Shown one piece after another: positions 16,005 to 24,435 of a stretch of 64,000 bases of DNA; positions within the stretch are counted from its first letter, which is position 1, and each line of letters begins with the position of its first letter. The position numbers and the translations under genes are program-made. The notes beneath the pieces are model-generated. The model searched no databases. It worked only from the letters and a program-made list of their open reading frames with translations, and was not told the DNA's origin. This DNA comes from Agrococcus pavilionensis RW1 (GTDB lineage Bacteria > Actinomycetota > Actinomycetes > Actinomycetales > Microbacteriaceae). The stretch is taken from positions 124,001 through 188,000 of the forward strand of contig NZ_ASHR01000028.1 in the NCBI RefSeq assembly GCF_000400485.1. The letters run 5' to 3'.

Positions 16005-17443
16005 TGCGCGTCCTCCGCGCGAGCGGGCTCGATCGCCACGACGACGCTGTCGCCGAGGTCGAGCCGGTCGCCGAGCTGCAGGATCGTCGCCGCCTCGGGC
16101 CGCAGCCGCTGGGGCGCCGAGCCCTCGCGCAGCAGGAGCGTGCCGTTCGTCGACGAGAGGTCGACGGCCACGAGGTTCCAGTCGTCGACGCGCAGCTCGA
16201 GGTGGCTGCGCGAGATGTCCTCGCTCGGGCTCTCGACCGTCACGAGCCGCGGCACGCGGCCGTCCTCGACGCGGCGCGATCGCGGCCTGCGGCCGAGCAC
16301 GACGCCGCGGCCGAGCGGCACGCGCTCGCCCGAGGGCAGCACGACGACGGCGACCTCGGGTCGGCGGCGCTGGGCGGCGCTGCGGTCGTCGACCGGCGCG
16401 CCGCACGTCGTGCACGCCGTCGTGCCCGGCGCGTTGACGTGGCCCGAGGCGCACAGCGTCGAGAGCACGAGCGGACCCGTCGCGGGCGGCCCGGCGTGCT
16501 GCGCCGGGGCTGCCGGCGGCTGCGCGGCCGCCGCGCGCTCGGCCTGCAGCCGGCGCGCCTGCTCGGCGGTGATCGTCATGCCGTCGTGGTCGCCCATGTC
16601 GAGGGCACCGGGGGCGGATGCGGCGGGCTCGGCGACCGGGACGGGCCGCGTCGCGCCGGCGTCCGGTCGCTGCGACGCCTCGGCCGCCTCGCGCGAGGGG
16701 GCGGCGGCGCGCGGCGCCGGCGCGATCTCGCTCACGTCGATCGCGGGCTTGATGAACCCCGGCACCGAGTCGATGAGCCCGCCGATCGGGCCGTCCGGCT
16801 CCGGCTCCCGAGCGGGAGGGCTCGCGGGCTCCGGAGCGCTCGGCGCGACCTGCTCGGCAGGCGCGCTCGGCGCGGCGGGCGCTTCGGCGGGCGCCCCGCC
16901 GGCCTCCGCCTCGGCGCGCTCGGCGGCGACCGCGCGGGGCGGCAGGGTCTGGCCGAAGGCGCCGAAGCGCGCCTCGTCGTCGGGAGCCTCGGCGACCGGC
17001 GCGGGCGGAGCCGGCTCGCTCGCCGCATCCGCGCTCCCGGGCGCGATGCGCACGGCGGCGACGCGCGCGACGCCGCCCTCGAGCGGCAGGGTCTGACCCG
17101 CGAGCGCGGCGAGCCCGCCGGCGTCGACGACCGCGTCGGGCGCGGTCTCGTCGAGTGCCCACTCCTCGCCGAAGCGATCGGGCAGCGTCGCGTCGTCGGC
17201 CGTCGCGGGCACGCCGTGGCGGCGCAGCAGCACGCGCGCGCCCGGGGTGTCGACGAGCCCGATGAGCGCCGTCGGCTCGAGCCCGAGGATCGTCCGCAGC
17301 CCCTCGGCGTCGCGCACGGTCGCGGCGGCGTCGTAGAGCGCTCGTGCCCGCACGGGCGGCAAGTCGCGCTCGCACACGACGACCGCGGCGCCCGCCGCGA
17401 CGCACCAGGCCTCGCCGGGCGCGTACTCCAGGCGTGCGCTCAT
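16001..17443 (-). CDS. FHA protein with zinc-ribbon
   Basis: A 480-residue cytoplasmic protein. The N-terminal 150 residues form an unrecognised domain (MSARLEYAPGEAWCVAAGAA...). A long Pro/Ala/Glu-rich disordered middle follows. A short zinc-ribbon-like motif (CASGHVN...CTTCG) comes before a C-terminal FHA domain with canonical residues GRR, SRSH and STNGT. FHA domains bind phosphothreonine, so it is a probable reader of the neighbouring kinase. ATG at 17441-17443 overlaps the phosphatase stop (ATGA), and its own stop overlaps the kinase start. Confidence 0.88.
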   Translation of the reverse strand: MSARLEYAPGEAWCVAAGAAVVVCERDLPPVRARALYDAAATVRDAEGLRTILGLEPTALIGLVDTPGARVLLRRHGVPATADDATLPDRFGEEWALDETAPDAVVDAGGLAALAGQTLPLEGGVARVAAVRIAPGSADAASEPAPPAPVAEAPDDEARFGAFGQTLPPRAVAAERAEAEAGGAPAEAPAAPSAPAEQVAPSAPEPASPPAREPEPDGPIGGLIDSVPGFIKPAIDVSEIAPAPRAAAPSREAAEASQRPDAGATRPVPVAEPAASAPGALDMGDHDGMTITAEQARRLQAERAAAAQPPAAPAQHAGPPATGPLVLSTLCASGHVNAPGTTACTTCGAPVDDRSAAQRRRPEVAVVVLPSGERVPLGRGVVLGRRPRSRRVEDGRVPRLVTVESPSEDISRSHLELRVDDWNLVAVDLSSTNGTLLLREGSAPQRLRPEAATILQLGDRLDLGDSVVVAIEPARAEDAQ

Positions 17444-18267
17444 CGCAGGGCCTCCCTCGGGATGGTGTCGTCGATCGTGTGCGCGTGCGTGTCGTGCAGC
17501 TCCTCGTCGGCGAGCGCCACGGCGTCCACGTCGACGACGACGACCGTGACGTTGTCGGGCGCGCCCGCGTCGAGCGCGCGGCGGAGCAGGAGCGCCGCGA
17601 CGGCCGCGGGCGACGAGACGTCGCCGAGCAGCTCGGCGATCTCGTGGTCGTCGACCTCGCCCGTGAGGCCGTCGGAGCAGACGACGAGCCGCTGGCCCCG
17701 CTCGGCCGGGCGCAGCCACACGTCGGCGGGCTGGCGCTCGCCGGCGCCGAGCGCGCGCGTGATGACGTTGCGGTTCGGGTGCCGGCGCGCGTCGGCGCGG
17801 CGCAGGGCACCGGTCTCGACCAGCTCCTGCACCATCGAGTGGTCGACGGTCACCTGCTCGAGCCGGCCCTGCTCGTACAGGTAGGTGCGGGAGTCGCCGA
17901 CGTTGAGGATGAGCCAGTGCGCGACGCCGTCGACGTCGACGAGCACGGTGCCCGAGAGGGTCGAGCCGCCCGCCGGCTCGCCGACCGCGTTCGCGTGCAC
18001 GCTCTCGAAGGCGTGCTCCACGGCCGTCTCGACGCACGCGACGTCGGCGAGCGTGCGTCCCTTCAAGCCGCGGAACGCCTCGATCGCGAGCGCGCTTGCG
18101 ACGTCGCCCGAGGCGTGGCCGCCCATCCCGTCGGCGACGACGAAGACGGGGAAGGATGCGAAGACCGAGTCCTCGTTGACGCTCCGGCGCATCCCGGGGT
18201 GCGTCGTCGCCGCCCAGCGCAGCGCGATCGACGGGTGGCTGTAGCGGAACTCGCCGATCGCGCTCAC
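17440..18267 (-). CDS. PP2C-family Ser/Thr phosphatase
   Basis: A 275-residue soluble PPM/PP2C phosphatase that would reverse the neighbouring kinase. Metal-binding motifs are present: RSVNEDS (28-34), DGMGGH (46-51), GDSRTYLY, CSDGLT and APDNVTVVVV. Length matches the catalytic core with no extra domain. The GTG start at 18265-18267 overlaps the stop of the RDD-FHA gene, and its stop overlaps the next start. It corresponds to the PrpC-type phosphatases found next to PknB-like kinases. Confidence 0.95.
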   Translation of the reverse strand: MSAIGEFRYSHPSIALRWAATTHPGMRRSVNEDSVFASFPVFVVADGMGGHASGDVASALAIEAFRGLKGRTLADVACVETAVEHAFESVHANAVGEPAGGSTLSGTVLVDVDGVAHWLILNVGDSRTYLYEQGRLEQVTVDHSMVQELVETGALRRADARRHPNRNVITRALGAGERQPADVWLRPAERGQRLVVCSDGLTGEVDDHEIAELLGDVSSPAAVAALLLRRALDAGAPDNVTVVVVDVDAVALADEELHDTHAHTIDDTIPREALR

Positions 18268-19772
18268 GACGCGGCCTCGACCGTGAGCGAGCGGTCGCCG
18301 AAGCGCACGACGTCGCCCGGCTGCAGCGGGAACGCGCGGCCCGGCTCGAGCGGCGTCTCGGCGCCCGCGCGCACGACGCTCGAGCCGTTCGTCGAGGCGC
18401 GGTCGACCGCGGCGAGCGGCGAGGCGGTCAGGAGCAGGTGCGTCTTCGAGATGGAGCGGGTGTCGTCGGCGATCGGCAGCAGGTGGTCGACGACCTCCCC
18501 GGCGCTCGGAGCCGGGTTGCGGCCGATGAGCGCCGCGCCGGTGATCGCGAAGCGGTCGCCGGTGTCGAACGCGAGCGTCGCGACCGGGGCGCGCGACGAC
18601 GGGCGCGCGCGGGTCGCCTCGAGGTCCTCCTCCGGCTCGGCGACCTCGATGCGGCGCACGGTGCGATCGTCGATCTCGCCCGCGTCGTCGAGGCCCGCGT
18701 CCGGGCCGTGCTCGAGATCGGGCTCGATGATCGTCTGCTCGTCGATCGGCGCGACGTGCGCGACCGGTTGCGCGGGCGTCCGACCGGGCACGCTGTCGAC
18801 GATGCCGCCGGTGATCGGCGGGGCGTAGCGCGGCGCCGCGGGCTGCTGCGGCTCGGGGGCTTCGGGCGCGCTCGGTCGCGGCGCCGACCGCGCGGGGGCG
18901 GAGCCGCTCAGCTCGCCCGGGCGGTAGCCGCCGAGGCGCGCGCCGCCCGCGGGCATGCCGGGGACGGTGTGGGTCGGCGTCGGCTCCGACGCCGAGGAGG
19001 CGAGGCCGATCTGCGGCGCTCCCGGCGCTTGCGGCCTCGCCGCACCGACGACGCCGGAGCTCGTGCGAGCGCCGGGGCGGTACGCGGCGGCCGCGGCCTC
19101 GGCGGGCGTCGCGAGCGAGGGCAGCGGCGCCTTCGCGGCCTCCGGCTCGGCCTGCACCGTCTTGCGCGCGATGCGCATCTTCTTCTCGTGGTACGGGTCG
19201 AGGCCGTCGCGAACGTCGACGAACCAGGTGCGAGCGGCCTTGTCGAGCCAGCTGCGGCCGCGCTTCTCGCTGTCGAACCAGACCGAGCAGAACACGAGCG
19301 CGGGCCCGACGATCGGCACGAGGAAGAACGCGTAGAGCAGCAGCGCACGACCGAGCGAGCGCTTGATCCCCGGTCGCTCGAGCGTCGCGACGTGGATCGA
19401 CCGGATGCCCGTGAAGGCCTTGCCGAGCGTGACGCCCCGGCGGCCGTGCAGCACGATCTGCACGATCACGAACGCGGTCGAGAGCACGAACGAGACCGCG
19501 GTCGCGACGATCATCCAGACGAGGTCCGGATGCGTCGCGAGGCCGTAGGGCTGCAGCGCGCCGGTCGCGAGCCGCACGAGCGAGGGCAGGGCGACGAGCC
19601 AGTACGGCAGCTGCAGCAGCGCGTAGAGCGAGAGCTCGATGATCGACGCGAGCGCGCGACGGCCGAGCGGCGCGGGGCGGAGCCCGAGCGCGGCCGCGTA
19701 GGCGGGGTCGGGGCGACCGGCCTCGTCGAGGCCCTCGATGCGCTTCTGCCCCTCGTCGATCTCCCAGATCAC
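18264..19772 (-). CDS. RDD-family membrane protein with C-terminal FHA domain
   Basis: A 502-residue protein. The N-terminal RDD-type membrane domain (about 35-190) has three or four hydrophobic segments (LASIIELSLYALLQLPYWLV, LVWMIVATAVSFVLSTAFVIV, LLLYAFFLVPIVGPALVF). The middle is Pro/Ala-rich and disordered. The C-terminal FHA domain has IGRNPAP, SISKTHLLL and STNGSS. It would tether phosphothreonine recognition to the membrane. The GTG start at 19770-19772 overlaps the transglutaminase-fold gene (GTGA). The linker contains threonine motifs (DEQTIIEPD, DDRTVRRIEV) that the kinase could use. Confidence 0.88.
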   Translation of the reverse strand: MIWEIDEGQKRIEGLDEAGRPDPAYAAALGLRPAPLGRRALASIIELSLYALLQLPYWLVALPSLVRLATGALQPYGLATHPDLVWMIVATAVSFVLSTAFVIVQIVLHGRRGVTLGKAFTGIRSIHVATLERPGIKRSLGRALLLYAFFLVPIVGPALVFCSVWFDSEKRGRSWLDKAARTWFVDVRDGLDPYHEKKMRIARKTVQAEPEAAKAPLPSLATPAEAAAAAYRPGARTSSGVVGAARPQAPGAPQIGLASSASEPTPTHTVPGMPAGGARLGGYRPGELSGSAPARSAPRPSAPEAPEPQQPAAPRYAPPITGGIVDSVPGRTPAQPVAHVAPIDEQTIIEPDLEHGPDAGLDDAGEIDDRTVRRIEVAEPEEDLEATRARPSSRAPVATLAFDTGDRFAITGAALIGRNPAPSAGEVVDHLLPIADDTRSISKTHLLLTASPLAAVDRASTNGSSVVRAGAETPLEPGRAFPLQPGDVVRFGDRSLTVEAAS

Positions 19773-22075
19773 CGTCGTCTCCGCTCTCGCCTCCGCCGGG
19801 CGAACGACCGCATCGAGAGCCTGCCGAGCAGGCGCTCCCGCGTCGTGGCCTCGGCGCGCATGCCCTGCACGCTCCGCTCGACGTCGAGCCAGAAGGCATC
19901 GACGTCCGCCGGATCCGGCTCGCCGGGCCCGAACACGCCCTCGTCGACGAAGTCGCCGATGTCGGTCGCTCTCGATCGAGGGTAGCGATCCGCCACCGCG
20001 CGGGCGACCTCGCGCCGCGTCACGCCCGCGGGCACCGGCAGCCCGAGGTCGACGGCCTCGTCGACGACCTCGTGCCAGCCGCCCGAGAGCCGGTCGCTCT
20101 CGCGCTCCGCCCTGCGGCGCCGCTTCCGCCGCGCGGCCTTGAGCGCACCGACGACGATGAACGGGAGCAGCAGCAGGAGCAGCAGGAGCAGCACGCCGCC
20201 CGCGACCCACAGCCAGACGACCCACGAGCGGTCCTCGGGCTCCTCGTCGTCCTCCTCCTGACCCTCGTCGGCGACGGTGTCGGGCGACATCTCGGCCGGC
20301 TCCTCCGGCGGCTGCGGCGGCTGCAGCACCTGCGGCTTCGGCTCGGGCTGCGGCTCCGGCTCGGGCTGGATCTCGTCGTTGTCCTCGGGCGGCGTCGGAT
20401 CGAACCGCACCCATCCGTAGCCCTCGAACGGCACCTCGACCCACGCGTGCACGTCGCTGCCCGTCAGCTCGACGGGCTCCGAGCCGCCGCTGAAGCCGTC
20501 GTCGGGATAGAGGCCCATCACGACCCGCGAGGGCACGTTGATGCGCGAGAGCGCGAGCGCGAACGCGGTCGCGTACTGCTCGTCGTCGCCGAGCAGCACC
20601 TCCTGGTCGAACATGTCCTGGATGCGCGCGGCCCCGTGCCCCGCGAGTGAGGGGATGTCCCCCTCGAGCCCGTGGCTGAAGCTGCCGTTGTTCATGAGGC
20701 GCAGCATCGTCTCGAGGTTCTCGAACGCGCTCTGCCCGCCCGCGCCGTGCTCCGAGACCCACGCCTGCAGCAGGTCGGGCACCACCGCGGGCTCCGGCAC
20801 CTGCACGCGAGTGATCGGCACGCCCTCGAGCTCCTCGTGCGAGGGCTGCCGCGGCACGATCGCCTGCAGCTCGTAGGCGTCGCCCGCGCCGAGCCCGTCG
20901 AGCGCGATCGCGGTGCCGGTCTGGCCGTTGTAGTGCAGGGATCCCTGCAGGCCCGCGGCGCGCTCCCCCTCGAAGGCGAGCGACTGCAGGTAGCCGACGT
21001 CGGGCACCCAGATGCCGGAGTAGTCCTGCACCTCGACGCGCACGGTCGCGGGCTCGCCCGACTGCGCGACGAGCACCTCGTCACCGATGCGCGCGAACGA
21101 GCCCGAGCCGCTCGACTGCTGGGAGCCGGCGACCGCGAAGACGGTGCCGTCGTAGTGGTCGAAGGTCGCGAGCCGCAGCCGCGACCCCTCCGGCATGCCG
21201 CTCACCGTGAGGAGCGTGTCGTCCTCGAAGCTCTTGTGCCAGCTGCGGAAGCCCGCGAGGGGGCTCGGGTACTCGGCGAGCTCGATCGGCGGTTCCACCG
21301 CATCGCGGAGCACGGCGCGGCTCGCCGGCTGCACCGGGATGCTCACGAGCCCGGCGACGAGCATGGCGCCCGCGATCATCGCGATCGCTCCGCGGGCGCG
21401 CTGCTTGCGCGCCTTGACGCGGAAGCGGCTGTCGTTCGTGACCTCGACCTCTTCGTTGAGCCCCGTGCGCCACGTCGCCCGCCGCCACGCGCACCACGCG
21501 AGGATGACGCCCGCGACGAGCGCGCCGAGCAGGGCCGGCCAGAAGGCGATCTTCGTGCCGAAGGCGATGCCGACGAGCAGGGCGACGACGCCGGGCACCA
21601 TCGCGAATGGGGCGCCGCGGTCGAGGCGCAGCGCGAGCACCGTGGCGATCGTCGCGCAGAGCAGCGTCGTGAGGAAGGGCACGACGAGCAGGCTCGGGAA
21701 GCCCTCGGCGGGCGGCTCGGCGGTCAGCAGGCCCTTCCACGAGAAGACGACGCCGAGCAGCAGCTCGCGCCATCCCTCGAGCGTCGGGAGGACGCCGGCG
21801 ATCGTCCGCCGCGGCACCGCGAGCGCCGGGCCGAAGACGACGAGCGCGAGCACGAATCCCGCTGCCGTCATGAGCCAGCCGCGCAGCGGGCGCAGCGAGG
21901 TCACGACGCCGACCGCGATCCCGAGGATCGCGCCGCCGAGGCCCGCGACGAGGTAGGCGGTGCCGCCGAAGACGGGCCCGAACGAGAGGGTCGCCGCGAG
22001 CATGACGGCGAAGACGGCCGCGCAGTCGATCGCGGCCTGCCGCGGGGTGCGCGGCAGCATGCGCTCGTCGCTCAT
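19769..22075 (-). CDS. Transglutaminase-fold membrane protein lacking the catalytic cysteine
   Basis: A 768-residue membrane protein. About six N-terminal membrane helices (18-215) precede a large outer region and a transglutaminase-like core. One more helix (WVVWLWVAGGVLLLLLLLLL) and a basic cytoplasmic tail follow. In active relatives the nucleophile sits in G-x-C-E-Q; here the sequence is GDDEQYATAF, so Asp498 replaces Cys. His543 (DVHAWVEV) and Asp559 (RFDPTPP) of the triad are kept. It therefore looks like a pseudoenzyme, perhaps a scaffold. It completes the MoxR-DUF58-transglutaminase triad, with ATGA and GTGA overlaps on both sides. It corresponds to Tgm of the PFNA cluster. Confidence 0.92.
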   Translation of the reverse strand: MSDERMLPRTPRQAAIDCAAVFAVMLAATLSFGPVFGGTAYLVAGLGGAILGIAVGVVTSLRPLRGWLMTAAGFVLALVVFGPALAVPRRTIAGVLPTLEGWRELLLGVVFSWKGLLTAEPPAEGFPSLLVVPFLTTLLCATIATVLALRLDRGAPFAMVPGVVALLVGIAFGTKIAFWPALLGALVAGVILAWCAWRRATWRTGLNEEVEVTNDSRFRVKARKQRARGAIAMIAGAMLVAGLVSIPVQPASRAVLRDAVEPPIELAEYPSPLAGFRSWHKSFEDDTLLTVSGMPEGSRLRLATFDHYDGTVFAVAGSQQSSGSGSFARIGDEVLVAQSGEPATVRVEVQDYSGIWVPDVGYLQSLAFEGERAAGLQGSLHYNGQTGTAIALDGLGAGDAYELQAIVPRQPSHEELEGVPITRVQVPEPAVVPDLLQAWVSEHGAGGQSAFENLETMLRLMNNGSFSHGLEGDIPSLAGHGAARIQDMFDQEVLLGDDEQYATAFALALSRINVPSRVVMGLYPDDGFSGGSEPVELTGSDVHAWVEVPFEGYGWVRFDPTPPEDNDEIQPEPEPQPEPKPQVLQPPQPPEEPAEMSPDTVADEGQEEDDEEPEDRSWVVWLWVAGGVLLLLLLLLLPFIVVGALKAARRKRRRRAERESDRLSGGWHEVVDEAVDLGLPVPAGVTRREVARAVADRYPRSRATDIGDFVDEGVFGPGEPDPADVDAFWLDVERSVQGMRAEATTRERLLGRLSMRSFARRRRERRRR

Positions 22076-23442
22076 TGCAGCGCCACCCCTCGCATGACGC
22101 GCGGGAGGTCGCTCACCGAGCCGATCGTCGCGAGCGCGACGTCGCCGATCGGCTGCAGCCTCGGGCTCGCGCCCTGCACGACCGAGAAGACGATGACGCG
22201 CGCTTGCGGCGGCAGCAGGGTGCGCGCGCGGCGCACGAGCGCGGCGTCGATCGGGGCACCCGCGTGGAGCATGATGACGGATGCGCCGGCGTGGTCGCGC
22301 GCGATCGTCGCGGCGAGGTCGAGGAAGCGGTCGTCGCGCGGCGACCACTCGACGCCCGAGAGCGCGTCGAGCAGCCGCTTGCCCGTGCTCGCGGGCACGG
22401 TCCTGCGCGAGGTCTGCACCGCGACGTCCATCTCGTCGCGGATCGCCTGCAGGCCGAGCGAGCCGAGGATCGAGATGGCCGTCTCGAACTCCGCTGGGTC
22501 GGCGTAGTCGTCGGGCGAGGTCGACAGGCCGAGCGCGAGCACGCTGCGCCGGGTCTGCTCGAACTGCCGCACCATGAGCTGGCCGGTGCGCGCCGACGAC
22601 TTCCAGTGGATGTAGCGCCGGTCGTCGCCCGCGACGTAGTCGCGCAGCGCGTGGAAGGCGATGTCGCTGTTCGTGAGGTCACGGGTCGTGATGCCCTCGA
22701 GGTCGCGGATGAGGCCCGGCGCCGTCTCGTCGAGCTGCACCGTCTTGGGGTGCACGTAGAGCTCGACGGGATCCGTCCACCGCACCTGGCGGCGCAGGAG
22801 TCCCACGGGGTCGCCCCGCACCGAGCGCACGGGCCCGACCTGCAGGATCGTGCGGCGGCTCGTGGGGATCGCGAAGACGTCCTCGTGGACGTCGCCCGGC
22901 TGCATGCGCGGCAGGTGGAACGACGCGAGCGCCTTGCCGACGGGCACCTCGATCGTCGCGGGCAGCAGCGGCTTCGTCGAGGCGGCGTGGATCTCGATCC
23001 GGCCGAGCGCGCGCTCCCCCGCCACGACGCGCGTGTAGGCGAGGTCGAGCTCGATCCGGTAGCGGTTGCGCCCGACGATGAAGGCGATCGCGGCGCCGAG
23101 CAGGAGCGCGCCGGCGATGCCCATGACGATGAGCTCCTTCCAGCCGAGCGCGATCCCGGTCGCGAGCGCGAACGCGGTCCCGACGAGCACGGCCCAGCCG
23201 AAGCCCGTGATGGGCTCGATCGCCGGCCACACCCGCTCGCGCGCGATGCGCCCCGCTCGGCGCAGCCCCTCGGCCGTCGCCGACTCGTCGCCGACGACGC
23301 GCGCGACGAGGCGCTGCCACGGCGTGCGCTCGCGCTCGACGGCACGGCGCAGCCGCGTCGTCTCCGACGCGGCGCCGGTCGTCGAACCGGTGTCTGGGTC
23401 AGGTGCGGGGGTCGACGTCGCCCGCTCGGGCGCCGTGGTCAC
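22072..23442 (-). CDS. DUF58 domain protein
   Basis: A 456-residue membrane-associated protein. Two adjacent membrane helices (about 80-125) are followed by a soluble domain carrying the DUF58 signature GDDRRYIHWKSSARTGQLMVRQFE and a vWA-like C-terminal fold. DUF58 proteins regularly accompany MoxR ATPases and are thought to be assembled or remodelled by them. The GTG start at 23440-23442 overlaps the MoxR stop (GTGA), and the stop overlaps the next ATG. Confidence 0.93.
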   Translation of the reverse strand: MTTAPERATSTPAPDPDTGSTTGAASETTRLRRAVERERTPWQRLVARVVGDESATAEGLRRAGRIARERVWPAIEPITGFGWAVLVGTAFALATGIALGWKELIVMGIAGALLLGAAIAFIVGRNRYRIELDLAYTRVVAGERALGRIEIHAASTKPLLPATIEVPVGKALASFHLPRMQPGDVHEDVFAIPTSRRTILQVGPVRSVRGDPVGLLRRQVRWTDPVELYVHPKTVQLDETAPGLIRDLEGITTRDLTNSDIAFHALRDYVAGDDRRYIHWKSSARTGQLMVRQFEQTRRSVLALGLSTSPDDYADPAEFETAISILGSLGLQAIRDEMDVAVQTSRRTVPASTGKRLLDALSGVEWSPRDDRFLDLAATIARDHAGASVIMLHAGAPIDAALVRRARTLLPPQARVIVFSVVQGASPRLQPIGDVALATIGSVSDLPRVMRGVALQ

Positions 23443-24419
23443 GCAGCGTGCTGCCGGTCCTGCGGAGCCGCGATGTCGGCGATGGCGCGGTCGATGATGC
23501 GGTCGCCCGTGACGCCCGAGAACTCCGCCTCGGGGTCGATCACGACGCGGTGCGCCCACACCGGCTGCGCGAGCTCCTTGACGTCGTCGGGCAGCACGAA
23601 CGCGCGGCCCTTCGACGCCGCCCACACCTTCACAGCGCGCATGAGCGCCATCGCGCCGCGCACCGAGACGCCCAGGCGCGTGTCCTTCGAGTCGCGCGTG
23701 TGCTCCGAGAGCTGCGCGACGTAGTCGAGCACCGCGTCGTCGACGTGCACGGTCGCCGCGAGGTCGATCATCTCGGCGATCGCGCTCGTCGTGATGACGG
23801 GCTGCACGGTCGAGGAGGCGTTGCGGTTCGACGCGCCCGCGAGGATCCGCACCGTCTGCTCGCGGCCGGGGTAGCCGATCGACGTCTTCATGAGGAAGCG
23901 GTCGAGCTGCGCCTCGGGCAGCCGGTAGGTGCCCGCCTGCTCGATCGGGTTCTGCGTCGCGATGACCATGAACGGCCGGCCGACCGAGTAGGGCGAGCCG
24001 TCGACCGTCACGCGGCCCTCCTCCATGACCTCGAGCAGCGCCGACTGCGTCTTCGGGCTCGCGCGGTTGATCTCGTCGGCGAGCACGATCGAGGCGAAGA
24101 TCGGTCCCTTGTGGAACTCGAACTCGCCCGTCTTCTGGTCGTAGACCGTGACGCCGGTGACGTCGGAGGGCAGCAGGTCGGGCGTGAACTGGATGCGGTG
24201 GTTCGTGCCCTGCACCGTCGCACCCATCGACTTCGCGAGCTGCGTCTTGCCGGTGCCGGGCGCGTCCTCGAGCAGCAGGTGGCCCTCCGAGAGCATCGCG
24301 GTGAAGGCGAGCCGGATGACGTCCGCCTTGCCGAGGACGACGCTGCCGACGTTGTCGACGAGGCGCGTGAACGTCTCGGCGAACCAGGCGGCCTGCTCGC
24401 GGGTCATGGTGCTGCTCAT
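23439..24419 (-). CDS. MoxR-family AAA+ ATPase
   Basis: A 326-residue AAA+ chaperone. Walker A DAPGTGKT (52-59), Walker B VLADEINR, sensor 1 IATQNP and the arginine-finger region are intact. MoxR proteins act with DUF58/vWA partners in protein maturation. Its ATG lies 16 bp after the stop of the giant Ig/FN3 gene and its stop overlaps the DUF58 start. It corresponds to the AAA-ATP member of the Bifidobacterium PFNA cluster. Confidence 0.95.
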   Translation of the reverse strand: MSSTMTREQAAWFAETFTRLVDNVGSVVLGKADVIRLAFTAMLSEGHLLLEDAPGTGKTQLAKSMGATVQGTNHRIQFTPDLLPSDVTGVTVYDQKTGEFEFHKGPIFASIVLADEINRASPKTQSALLEVMEEGRVTVDGSPYSVGRPFMVIATQNPIEQAGTYRLPEAQLDRFLMKTSIGYPGREQTVRILAGASNRNASSTVQPVITTSAIAEMIDLAATVHVDDAVLDYVAQLSEHTRDSKDTRLGVSVRGAMALMRAVKVWAASKGRAFVLPDDVKELAQPVWAHRVVIDPEAEFSGVTGDRIIDRAIADIAAPQDRQHAA

Positions 24420-24435
24420 GCTTCTGCTCCTGTCA

